Assembly (NCBI GenBank): GCA_034687125.1
Contig: JAQGBZ010000091.1
Location: forward strand, 124,001-188,000
Length of the DNA stretch: 64,000 nucleotides
Origin: Neelides folsomi
Lineage: Eukaryota; Arthropoda; Collembola; Neelipleona; Neelidae
Reading direction: 5' to 3'
The position numbers and the translations under genes are program-made. The notes below the pieces were generated by a model. It had not been told where the DNA came from. It was given only the letters and a program-made list of their open reading frames with translations, and did not search any database. Shown one piece after another: positions 11,690-23,146 of the stretch. Numbering within the stretch: position 1 is the first letter of the stretch; each line of letters opens with the position of its first letter.

Positions 11690-14544
11690 ATCTCAGAAAT
11701 GACCAATTGAACACCTTCATTGTTCTGCAGTGTTGTATGAAATATGACAATGAAGTGCAACTCTTTATACGTACCCTTATAGTTTCCATATTTTAAATAA
11801 TTTAATTTAATTACTTTTATTGTTAGACAACTAATTTAACAAATATTTTTAATACAATGTTTTGTTAGTGTTCTTTAATCTTGCTAAGGTTGAAGGGGGC
11901 ACCTAAACTGTACTAACTCTTCAGTCTCTGCTCGCTAAATAAAAAAAACATTAATTTATAATTTAACTTTAATTCATGATTTTTTATTAATGTTGTTGGT
12001 TAATTCTCATATGATTATAAGTTGAATTACGAGGATTATCGTGTTTGTTTTGTGAAAGAGCTTTTCATGTTGTACCCATAAAATAAAAGTTAAATACTGT
12101 TAAATAAATAAGTTTTCTCATTGTTCTCTTCTAACGTATTAATCATTTAAATTGTTAATCGTTAGTTAGTTGTAGGAATTAATCATGGTGGAGGGATTAA
12201 AATAGCGAGCCTTATTCTAAATGTAAGACTAGTTATAGGTACTTAAAAATAAGGCAATTATCATATAATCATTATTATTTACTCAATTTTTTATATGAAG
12301 AATGAATAATCGGAATGAATAAAGGTTGACCTGATTGTAAAGTTGTTGTAAAAATTTCGCATTTGTCATTAAGTCAAAACGTCTGATAAATATTTATTAA
12401 TTATAGGAAAGTTGATGCAGTTTTTCTCTTTTAATTTTTTTAATAACCTTTGGGAGTTGATGGATTGGAACCGATGGTTAAAAGGAAAAAGTAAAGAAAA
12501 AGTGTTTATATTAGAAATGAGCGAGTTGTTGAACAACTTCTGCCCTGACTCTTCCTTTGTAAGGGGATGAATTGGAAATGAATCACTCATCATCATCATC
12601 AGAGGAAGAAAATGAAAAGCGCATAAAGGTCAACATAAGTACGATGTACTGTACTGTTGGTGTTAATTGTCTAGTTTTTCCTTTCCTTCCCTTTCCTTCT
12701 TATGATTATGGAGGATGAGGGCCGAAATGTGATTCACGACGAAAAGAAATTCTCCTACTTCTCCAAATGAGATGGAAATCCAGTGCATGCACTTTTCCAT
12801 ATGTCCACACCGCACATATGTATAATATTAAGTATGGGGTATGTAAAAGGTATGTAAAAAATTGGTAAGAAAACAAGTTCGGAAAAGTGGGCAATCAAGT
12901 CTTGGGGTCTCTTCTTACGATAATCCAAAGAGCCATCCATTCACTAGACATTTCAAGTGGATCATTTTACTCTCCTCTTCAAAATCAGTCATTTAACTCC
13001 AAACCCTCACGTTTTCTCCTCATTTCCCATCCAGAGCCAAAGATGAGAAGGGACATGCAAATTCCCCAAAATCATTTTTAAACTAAACAGCCCATAATTT
13101 ATGACGAGGGGAATTCATGTATTTTTGACAACCCCTTTGTTGTGAAGTGACCCGAGGTTTTGTTACTCGACAATTGGGTCATTCACAATAGCCTTTATTA
13201 CACATGTCCTAATAAATGCTATCCATTCGTTTTAATTCGCCATTCAAGAAGTTTCCAACAAAATTCCCTCAATCGCCAAAATCTCAGATTTTCATGCTTT
13301 CATGACCTTCAAATTGTTATAGAATTTATGGATTTTGAATCATTGAACCAAATTGATTCCATAAAAGGGCCACGAGGAAAGTACGCACGATCATCAGATA
13401 AATCATGGGCGGATTTTGGCATCTATTATATTAATTATAAAAAAGTGTATCAATTTTAAGTAATTCCTCAAAAGGGTTATTTTCAATTAAGAAGACAACA
13501 ATGTGGGTCAAATGAAATTAGAACCTCTTGATACGGGCGCGAATCATCACACCACGGCGAGACGCTGATGAAACGAAGATTAAAGATAAAAGTACAAGGA
13601 GTGGCGTTTTAATAACTTCTCCAATTCCTCTGCAACTAACAATTATCTCTTCGGCTCTTCAATCAAATCCCCATTTTTCATTCAATTTGATAAGGTTCAT
13701 TAGGATGTTAATTAAATTAATGCCCAAAAATTGTATAAATGATGGAAAGTCTTGAACTTACTAATGAGGAAAATGCCATTTAGATTTCAAAGACCTGAAA
13801 GAGGCAAATTGACCGCTAATTTGACTTGAAAGTGACTTGATACGCAGACTTTAATATTCAACTGTTTTAAATTTTTAAGGACTTGTTCCACACACCGTAT
13901 TTAAATCTTTGGTATTAAATATGAATTTAAGCCTCAAAATGTCTAATAAGTCGAACAATGAGTCAAAGTTGTATGGACAGAAGCTTGAAGTTAAAGAAAT
14001 GCGAGTTCTCATTCACATGAATTTATGGGTAAGAACTTGAGGACCAACCCAAGCTCCAAGTAAGTCATAAGTAAATTGGTGAATTGTGTTTTGAGTGTAT
14101 TTAAATTCCCGAGGGGCACATTGAGCTCCTCGTAACATATAAATTGATCCTGCAATCTCAATTAAGCCTTTATGAGGTCTTCCATTAGATATTCCTCCTT
14201 CTTCTAACTCCAACGCTATGACCATAATTTAAGTAGGAGAATAATATAACACCATTTATTGGATATAGAGATATACATGCATGTACTATTTACCAAATAA
14301 AGGGAGCAGCGAGTGATCACCGAGATGGAATATTTTAATTGTGTAAGATGTGAGACAAAAGCTGAGTTGACTTGAGGGTTCATTTTTTGTGCTCTTTGGG
14401 GAAAGGAACGTTGGTTGTGTTTTTGGACTTCCCTTTCCTAAGGTGTTCTGGGGTGAGTTTCCTCAGTTCTCCTTCGAAGTTCTCCTGAGGAAGGGAAGAA
14501 CACCTGAGTCTCTTCAATCACACAACCTATTTCACACGTGAAAC

Positions 14545-14545
<1 letters not shown>

Positions 14546-14588
<43 letters not shown>
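14546..14588. repeat. (AC)n microsatellite
   Basis: An uninterrupted 43-bp run of alternating A and C, likely length-polymorphic. Confidence 0.97.
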
Positions 14589-14592
<4 letters not shown>

Positions 14593-16644
14593 TCCACCCA
14601 AGTTCTCATTAACATCTCCTCACATGGAAGTTGTTAGCTTCTTTCGGTGGTCCATTAGACCCTTCAAGACATTCCTTTCCGGTTCCAAATAAAGTGACAT
14701 TGGATGATTTCAATGAAGAAACTCGGATTGCTGTCAAGTAAGCCATTTAATAGTTTAGTATTAAATTATACTGGCTAGATTTATGTTTAAGTTTTAACAT
14801 CAAAGATAATTAAAGATATCAATATGACCATAATTTACTCATATTTATGCATTATCATATTAATTGACTGATTCGGCTATTATATCAAGATTTTTTACAA
14901 GCAATCAAGAAAATAAAAGACTGAAATCTGTTTAATTTCTATACACTTTATGTCTTTAATTAATTAAAAATTTTTTTGTAAAATCGACTTCTTGTGTCAA
15001 AGTGGACTATCTGTGATATACCATACCATATAGTCTATCATTGGTTTATAATATTACTCAAAGATGTAAAAATTTGTTAAAAAGAAGAAAGTTTTTAGAT
15101 AAATAGAGCTGACAAATGGCAAACATCGAATTGAATGATTAATTGGGATGAATGATAGGTCTTTTGCTAAAAAAATAATGGTAGAAAGGGGATTCATTTG
15201 CCGGTGCGCGAGGTTAATAGGTGTGTCAGGTCTCTCTCATTTATTGTTGGAGTCGTGGAGCGAAGAAGGCAAGTTAATTCTCAAGACGGATCCACGTTTA
15301 TTTTGAATCTCATCCAAGACACAAGGAAGAATTACTGCTCGATTTCATTTTCAGGTTGCGTTGAGGCTCTCAGGGATCTCTCACATAAAAAACATAAGGT
15401 TTTGGATAGGAAGAAGAGGCAAAGGTTAATTTTCTGCTTCCTCACCACCTTTCTTTCTCATCCAAAGATTTGGCGATCCAAATCCCTACTTTGAGCTCAT
15501 TAATTTCCCCCAAGTCCAATTAACCATACCCATCGATGGCTGCGGGACTCCAATTGCGCCCAAAAGAACTAGGGAAATTGAAACTTATTAATATGGGAGA
15601 GGAGCGAGATGGAAGGAACGGGTTGAGAAACTCCAACGTGCTTCCGCTCCAAACCCTCAAAGGAAGAAAACGAGTTCCTTCCACACCGCAGCAGCCGTGT
15701 GGAGTTTGTTGGGAGTTCAATCCAATTGTTTCACACAAGGCAAAAAATGATTCGTAACACTTTTCTCCATCGAGTCCCCATGTAACCCAGAAACGAGGTC
15801 CCTGTCACTTCCTCCGACTCTTTTCACTTTACCTCCCATTTGTCAATGACTTTGGGAGCATTTTATTTATTAGGGCTTTTCATTCCCAGAGAACAATCCT
15901 GAGATTTTCATTATGACTTCCCCGACATCATTTCTACAGTGTAAATAACTCATTAAACTCTCCTTCAATCAACCTACATATCCCACTTCACACATTCAAA
16001 AACTCACGACATTCAACTTCCCTATCAATGTTAAAGGCATTATAAAATATCTTTTTCTATCCTTCTTTCTGTCTTGTAACTATTTATTTTAATCTGCCCG
16101 TGTATATTTTTTCATTGATCAATATATTGAAATGGATACAGAGAAGATTAATATCATTTGTATAGTGCACATATCCCGACATTGTAACTCATTTCTAAAC
16201 ATGTTTCATTCTTAATTAACACGTGTATGAAGAAAAGTAAACATGAATGTAGGGTTATTTGAAACCAGTCGGAATTTTATTATTTATTTAAATAAAAAAT
16301 TTTGTCATTTGTACATAGGTGTTTATCATTATTTACTGTTACTGCCTGGTTTAATGACAATGAGTCCTAATTTGATAACAATTCCATTTAAAGTCTAATT
16401 AATATTTAATATGAAGATTAATGTTAAGAAAGTGTCTACTGAATACTGATAGGTATCTAGAGTACATACTATTCATGAGCACGGGAGTTGTCAAAATCCC
16501 TTTTACGACTACCTTGCATTCTTTTCTCAAATTATTCAGTATATCACATTTTGCACTTTAATTAATCATTAGTTTATTCGAAAATATAATATAAATTGAA
16601 ATTAACAAAAGATTGATTATAAGGTTAGTATTTGCACATTTTAA

Positions 16645-16794
16645 CCTCATAACAGCTATCCGAAAAGCCAGTAAACTTAAATGCAAGCGGAGTTACTATG
16701 CGAAAAAAGCTTCAAAGCAGCTGATAGGAAAAATCAATTCACTTGTGAATTGGTTTCTAAAACTACTGATTCTTCCACTATGGCTGTTATGAGG
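16645..16794. mobile_element. 150-bp MITE flanked by TTAA
   Basis: The ends CCTCATAACAGCTAT and its reverse complement (one mismatch) are each bordered by TTAA, at 16641-16644 and 16795-16798. TTAA duplication is the hallmark of piggyBac and Kolobok elements. It has no coding capacity, and it is the only element in the window with this target site. Confidence 0.75.
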
Positions 16795-17725
16795 TTAAAT
16801 AAGCGAAATCTTTTTGGAAATTAGGTTTATTATAATTGTTAAACTTATTGTAACTTGTAAAATTACTAAATGTTATATACAAAAAATCTTCCCCTTTTAA
16901 AGAAATTCCCAATTTCTCTACAAATCTTTAGACCTTGAAGAGACAAAAAGTGACAGCTGAAGGCTAGAAATAAAAGATCCGCATGGGAATTGAATTCCAA
17001 TCGAAACCGTTAATGGTAGGAACAAATGCGGCTCAATTCACCGTCTTTTTTCATGCAACTCAAAATGTAAAGTAAAACCGTATAAGAAAAAAGAAAGAAC
17101 TAAAAGGGTCTTGAACAATATGGAAAGGAAAAACAAATAAGAAACGGATAGTTATTCACATATTAACTCTTTCCAAGACTCACGAATTATTTGATGGTCA
17201 AGAGAGTGAATCTTCACATTTTCATTCTCCTCACTTTTTCATTACCCATTTAATCTTTCCAGCTCAAAATGACATGACTTTGGTGTCCTCACGTGAAATC
17301 CACTTGGCCCATGCTAAATAAATACTTTTATTGTTATAAGAGAAAAGACACGAAAAAGTTGAACAGTTTTTTGCTTGACTTTACTGGTTGTCTCGCGCCG
17401 TCACTTTTCCTCGCTATGATGTGACGACGGAGTTGAAGTGCCGTATGACCACCAGCCAGTAAATTACATTCATAAGATACGAGCTACTGAGCTCCTAATG
17501 GTTAATTTGCTAGTTACATTATGTATTTAGTTTACCTCATTTATTGTAATTAGACAATTATCCTCTTAAATCTTCTTTTTTACTTCCTTTTTATTCATCA
17601 TGCAAGAAAGTCTTTAAAATTTGATTTTTGTTAATTTTAGAAAATCGACATCGTATCCTGATAGCTAATGAGATTAATTAATTATTTCAATTAATCAATC
17701 TTTTATAATTTTTTATAGCGGAGCA

Positions 17726-18853
17726 ATGAAGAAGACTGGGAAGCGACGTTTCTTATCAGGATTCAAATATTGGGACATTTGGGTCCTAATATCTTTACTT
17801 GCTCTGTTGGAGCTTCAGCTGGCCACGGGAGTGAAATATGTAAAATCAAAACCCACAGTTAGTCGATTCATCCGAATGAACCGAACTTCTTCAGTGAATC
17901 GCACCAACTATTTTGTGCCAATGAGTGTAGTGACTCTCCCAACCACGCCAACAACCAAACCCATAGAAGCCCCAACAAAGCCAACACAACTCACAACGAC
18001 ACAACCCATCAAGCTCATTTTCCATCCATTGACAGTCTTAGAAACGGATCTTGACTTGCCCAATGAAAGGAAACCTCCAGTGCTTACAAACTCAACCTCA
18101 AAGGAAGAAGGGAAAAGGATGAATTATTACACCGACTTTCCCTATCACCCCGATTACAACGACAATCTCGCCGATGAAGGAACAATCAGTTTAAGAATTA
18201 CTCCGAACGATGCTCGACCAGAGAATCCCTACCCATATGAAAAGATCCAAAGACCGTCTTCGTCCTCAGCTAGTTACAATTTAATTACTCCAACCGGGTC
18301 AAAATGGCCGTTTGGAAAAGAGAGCAATAGTGGACATTACGCACATCATTACCATCCTGGCCCACATGGGGAAAATATGCATGATCCAATTGGGAATATT
18401 CACGACGGCTATTTTGAGACGTTTTATGACGACTATGAGGACGAGGCGCCGTTGAAGGCAGAGGCAAGTCGACCGCCGCCGAAGTTTCGTTTCCCTATGG
18501 ATAGCTTCGACAGTTTCTTCCGACAGTACAAATTGGTAGCATGGGGAATTGCCTTTGGTGCAGGGTCTCTGGCACTCCTTTCCCTCATTGTCTACGTTTA
18601 CATCAACAATCCGCCAACGGAGGTAAGTAAAAACCAAAAGAACCAAATGAACTAAATTACCAAATAGAGATAGATCTTGTGGAGATAAATCTCGTGGAGT
18701 GGAGAGATGATTGATGGGCGTTGTGATGGTTCTTTTTAGGTTGTGACCGCAAGGAGACTTCTGGATGGAATTTTGGATGATCCAAGGATCAAGCAATTCC
18801 TCGACTCCCTTACCAACAACAAGACAAAAAAGAAGAGAGCTAAGGCTAATTAG
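17726..18853 (+). CDS. Putative single-pass membrane protein with His/Tyr-rich juxtamembrane patch, two exons
   Basis: Exons 17726-18622 and 18740-18853 join in phase 0 and give 336 residues. The family is not recognised. A basic N-terminus and hydrophobic stretch (about 15-35) form a signal peptide or anchor. The ectodomain is rich in Thr and Pro (about 60-110). Tyr/Asp segments follow, then a patch rich in His, Tyr and Gly at about 199-232. One transmembrane helix (about 269-294, AFGAGSLALLSLIVYVYIN) precedes a short basic tail encoded by exon 2 (ARRLLDGILDDPRIKQFLDS then Lys-rich). If the intron is retained, the protein ends ten codons after the junction and loses that tail. Layout parallels the gene at 7515. 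Function is unknown. Confidence 0.77.
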
Positions 18854-20201
18854 AAGAAATAACTAGTTAAAGGTAAACTATTTATTATTCAATATTTTTA
18901 TATCTTAAACCTTAATAATTTTTGTATTCTACCTTAAAACCTAAATATTTAAATCTTGAATATTGCTAGTTTAAATATCTATGCAAAATATGTTGAGTGT
19001 TTTTGGGCTGATTGATTACGTGAGTTGGAAAATTTACATGCTCATGTCATCCATCAATGTTTGCTCTCAATTTTCTAATCAAAAACATTGGAATGTCCTT
19101 ATTGCAATATTTACAAAATTTATTGAGATCAAATTCTTATTTTGAATTGCATTGTTGTGGAAGGTTTCATTTTTTTGTGTTTTAGATGCTGCTATGCTGT
19201 TTCCTGGAAAAAAGACTTATTTACTCGTAGCTGTTTCATGTACTATTACTAGTGAGTGCTTATGATTGATTGATGATTTATATGTAGAGGACGCGATAGA
19301 ATTTTTCTGTTGGCCACAGCCCACAACAATGTTGATTCCAAACTTGGGAATAAACGACTATTTACTATACTTAAATCATAGTTAGTTTTAGGTTGATATT
19401 AAATGTATACCGAACATTTAATTTAAGTATTAATGTTTTATTAACACCAACTATAATTACATGTTGTATATTACCATATACTAATAGTTTACATTTATGA
19501 TAATACATTTATACACTTTGATTTTACATTGAATGAAATAATAAATGACACAAAGTGAAAATTCTTATCGTTCTGTGTTTCTACTGTAAAATCCTTGCTT
19601 TCATGTTTAATGAGTCCATGTGTGTTTGTATCAAGATACTTAATTATTACATTATATGATAATGATAAGTATAGCAAAAACATGTGTATGTTTTCATATG
19701 ATAAAATACAACGATTTAAATTTTAAGAGCCTTTGTAATTTTTATTGATGTGTCAAATGACAAAGTATAAATAATTTCTTGTGCAAATCATAAAATGTAA
19801 AACAAAAAATAATACAACATACATTGGACGCTAAAATGCCAAATTAAAGATACGTGTATGGAAAAGAACAATAACGAAAAATTCCTATATCCCTATAACT
19901 TTATTTTTGTATTTTGATTTTTATATTTTAAATAGGCAACATATCTGGTTTAAAGTATATTGGTTAATCATCTCTAATATAAATAATGTCGTGAACAATT
20001 ATTTTATTAAATAAATAGTTTAAATAATGATTCAAAATTAATGAGAATTAAACAAGTACTGATGAATTGTGTGAGTTAATTTTCAGTAAACATTTGCTCT
20101 TTCCATTCAAGCTATTTTTCATATAAAGGCATACTTACTTATTAATGGCAAATGGCAGTTAAAAGTTAGCAAAAGCACTTTTATCTGTTTTTATGATTGT
20201 A
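18854..20201. other. AT-rich intergenic region, no gene seen
   Basis: Nothing coding or repetitive was recognised between the preceding gene and the Tc3-like element. Confidence 0.4.
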
Positions 20202-21724
20202 CACTCCCATTCACAGCCATACCCCATGTACTATTTTAAACGTAATTAAGCTAAAATAATGACAATGAAGATCAACGATTGGAGTTATATGCTAACTTAT
20301 CGACTAAATACTGCCAATGAACTAAAACAAAGAAATCAAAACAGAAGCTTTTAAGTGCAACTTTGGGTTTTTAGCCCATAAGCACATCGTTCAAAATCAT
20401 AGCCCATCATTGTCTCTTTCGACTACCACCATTATTTCAGGTAATCTATTTGTTTCAATATGTAAATTAGTGATCATAGCTCAATTAATAATAAAAAGTT
20501 TTTAATAATTTCATTAAATTTGTAGAATGCCAAGAGGAAGAATATTGACTGAAAATGAAAAGGGGGCAATTGATGCATTGGACCGTTTGGACCACTCTGT
20601 AAGCCAAATATCAAGATAACTGGTCGTTCTCGCAAAATTATGGCAAATTTTATCAACAACTTTATGGCCAAAATAGGTTTCACGTAACCAACCCAATAGT
20701 TAATAATCGAGACAAAAGATTAATATGGAAAGTGGCCAGTAACAGATTAAGATCCTACGTCAGCATTGGGGCCGAATTGAGCTTGGAAGTTTCAAGGTCA
20801 ACTATCAGAAGAGCAATCCTTGAATGTCCTTACCTTGAAAGGAAGAAAATGAAGCCCAAACTACTTCTTACTGATGTTCATAGATGGAATCGTTTGGAGT
20901 GGAGAAAGTTGGCTGGAACAACCAATGGCTGAGAATGGTGTGAGCAGACAAAAATATTTTAATTTAGACGTCCCAGATGGTTATGCCTACTACTTTCACA
21001 ATTCTAGAAGAGAAATGTTTTTCTCCAAGCGGCATACTGGAGGTGGAAGCGTGATGGTATAAAGAGGAATGTACAACAGTACAACCATTCACGACGAACC
21101 GAATCAATTCCCGTGAATACCAAGACGTATTGACAAGACATTTCCTACCATATCGTGATGTTTTTGGTAGACCAGACCTTATTTATCAACAAGATTAAGC
21201 ACCAAGTCACACATCTGCATCATTAAGGCTTTGGTTCAGAACTCAAAAAACAATGTTCTCGATTGGCCATCAAACTCACCGGATCTCAATCCGATTGAAA
21301 ATTTTTGGGGAATCTTGACAAGGATTATGCAAATTCAAGACAGTATGCACCAACTAATCAAAACTTCGGACGGCGAAACTGCATAATACGAGATCCAACC
21401 TGAAGACATCCATCCGCTTATTCTCTCAAAGCAAAAACGAATAGGAAGGGTCATTTTCCATCGTGGAAGCCTTATTGAATATTAAAACTATTAATTTGTA
21501 ACTATAAAATAATAAAACCTCCAATTTCTCAAGTATGTGCTATGGCTTTGAACAGTTAAATATAGTCAATTAGTGTCATCATGCATTTTCAGAGACGTTA
21601 AGTTAAACTTTTCTTATAAGATTAGAGAAAAATGTGTAAATACCTTTAATCTCAATTATGTAAGGCATCTATGAACTTAATTATGGTTAAAATTAAACAT
21701 GGGCTATAGCTGTGAACGTGACTG
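20202..21724 (+). mobile_element. Tc3-like mariner-superfamily transposon, decayed
   Basis: The element is bounded by TA at 20200-20201 and 21725-21726. Outer terminal inverted repeats of about 28 bp begin CACTCCCATTCACAGCCATA at the left end and match, with a few mismatches, at the right end. Related inner copies occur near 20390 and 21550, giving an IR/DR arrangement. The inside is a broken Tc3-like transposase gene on the plus strand. Because it targets TA and leaves only the dinucleotide, its flanks carry no longer duplication. Confidence 0.85.
20527..21485 (+). pseudogene. Tc3-like transposase pseudogene
   Basis: Reading starts MPRGRILTENEKGAIDALD and ends RGSLIEY, as in Tc3-type transposases, but in-frame stops and frame changes break it throughout. 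Motifs survive in separate frames: KYFNLDVPDGYAYYFH and FSKRHTGGGSVMV, a YQQD segment followed at once by a stop, and LDWPSNSPDLNPIENFWG at 21258-21311. The first catalytic Asp, normally in an S-D-E motif just before KKFNLD, is replaced here. It is therefore dead both by truncation and by loss of a catalytic residue. Confidence 0.85.
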
Positions 21725-21883
21725 TAATTATGTTTTTCTAAAATGTCTTGAATGGGTTGATGATCATGAGTAAAACTCGGGACTGGTTCCCAATAATTCC
21801 TATTCAATAATTAAAATAATATTACAGACAATTTAAAATTATTAAAAAATATCAGTAATAAGTTAAATTATTATAAAGGATTT

Positions 21884-22086
21884 TTACTTTTTCTTGAAGA
21901 TTTTCACATCATTTGCATGAGAGTCGTTTCCATTTTGTCCAAGACAGTCGACAAGCGAGCAAACAAATGCAACTGAACCAGAAAGCACAAAGAGAATTAA
22001 TGAGAGAATAAGTAAAATGTACAATCCGGTAAACGCACCTGATCCAAATAACGGAATAATTCCAAATCGAATATGATGAACATTTT
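21884..22086 (-). CDS. Possible terminal exon of a paralogue of the 26774-28026 membrane-protein gene
   Basis: After an acceptor-like gacag at 22087-22091, a frame runs to a TAA at 21884-21886. It holds one hydrophobic helix (LILSLILFVLSGSVAF) followed by VCSLVDCLG and a short Lys-rich end. The gene at 26774-28026 has a matching segment, FILALIVFLVAGGAYFTCSVLDCGG, so the Cys-Ser-x2-Asp-Cys-x-Gly motif sits in the same place after the helix. By coincidence or common descent both exons are 203 nt. An upstream exon could end with a GTAATT donor near 22208, but the phase I could read does not join cleanly. It may be a live gene or a relic beside the Tc3 insertion. Confidence 0.4.
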
Positions 22087-22589
22087 CTGTCAGTTATCTG
22101 TCAAATCGAAAAAAAACAATTTATTTCTCTAGTTAGATTATTTAAAATAATATTTTTAGATCTAAATAACTTGTTTTCTATAATAAACAATAATTTATTA
22201 AAATTACCTCAAAACTTGGATGAGAAGCGTTGGCCTCCAACCATGGATTAAATTAATTGCAACCCTTGAACTATCCTTTAAACAATTACTATTTTTTGGG
22301 AGGAGCACTAATGATAAAAACGATTCCTAAAACTTTAATCATATTGAAAACAAGTGCTTCTGCTTAATGTTTCGGTGAAAATGAGTGGGTCAAAGGTCAA
22401 TTCATAAAGTGAAAATGAGACTTTTTATTAACGAGAAAATATAGGACTGACTTTTACGGTAATTATGGAGAGACTAAACTTACATGAAAGTTTCATTTAA
22501 AGGAAAACATCAACAATTAATTTCCATAACACACGAGTGTTTAACATTTAACATTAATCCTTTTAACAAGTAAATAATCATAACAATTA

Positions 22590-22966
22590 TAGTTCATTCC
22601 CAAAATCGGTACAGGTGAGTTTGAAAAACCCGCATATAATTTCCAGAGATACGAATTGCAATTTTCACTGTTACTATTAATTGTAGTAATGCTAATTTAT
22701 ATTGTTTTTGAAAATTGTTTAATGTTTATTTTATATTTTGGCCTCAATTTCATTATTTTATTTTTGCATTAAAACATCAATAAAATTCAAATGCAATGAA
22801 ATGTTATTGAAATAGTTATGTATGTATTTTGTAGATAAGTAATGAATTGGTTTAAATATTACATATGCATCTACAATTAATAGTAACAGTGGAAATTGTA
22901 ATTCGAATCTCTGGAAATTATATGCGGGTTTTCAAACTCACCTGCACCGATTTTGGGAATGAACTA
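22590..22966. mobile_element. 377-bp MITE with ~100-bp terminal inverted repeats
   Basis: The left arm (about 22590-22690) and right arm (about 22865-22966) are near-perfect inverted copies beginning TAGTTCATTCCCAAAATCGG. TA dinucleotides flank at 22588-22589 and 22967-22968. The AT-rich centre has no ORF, so the element is nonautonomous. Confidence 0.88.
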
Positions 22967-23146
22967 TAGGCAAAATCATCGTAACAAGTTTGTCTGTAAA
23001 TAAAAATTTGAATGTCAGCTACAAAAACAACAGAGTAAAAATATGCAACGTCAATAAGCCGACAATGAACGAATCATCAGCTTCTTTTAAAGGATTCTGT
23101 GTGACTTCAGACAACGGAAAGTTATGCACTGAATAATGAATTCTAT

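Larger units (their letters stand above)
11690..17725. other. Long intergenic region with a CA microsatellite and a small MITE
   Basis: No gene supported. Several frames of 60-100 codons near 12.7-13.7 kb and 15.2-15.8 kb lack splice context and recognisable motifs. A ttatag acceptor at 17714-17719 just before the next start codon implies that gene has an upstream noncoding exon, perhaps in the GC-richer patch near 17390-17460. Confidence 0.4.

Noticed and set aside
14546-14588. Possible regulatory Z-DNA element
   Set aside because: A plain (AC)n microsatellite explains it; no further evidence.
15198-15757. Candidate gene from 73- to 98-codon frames
   Set aside because: No motif, no consistent splice structure, and overlapping antisense frames of similar length.
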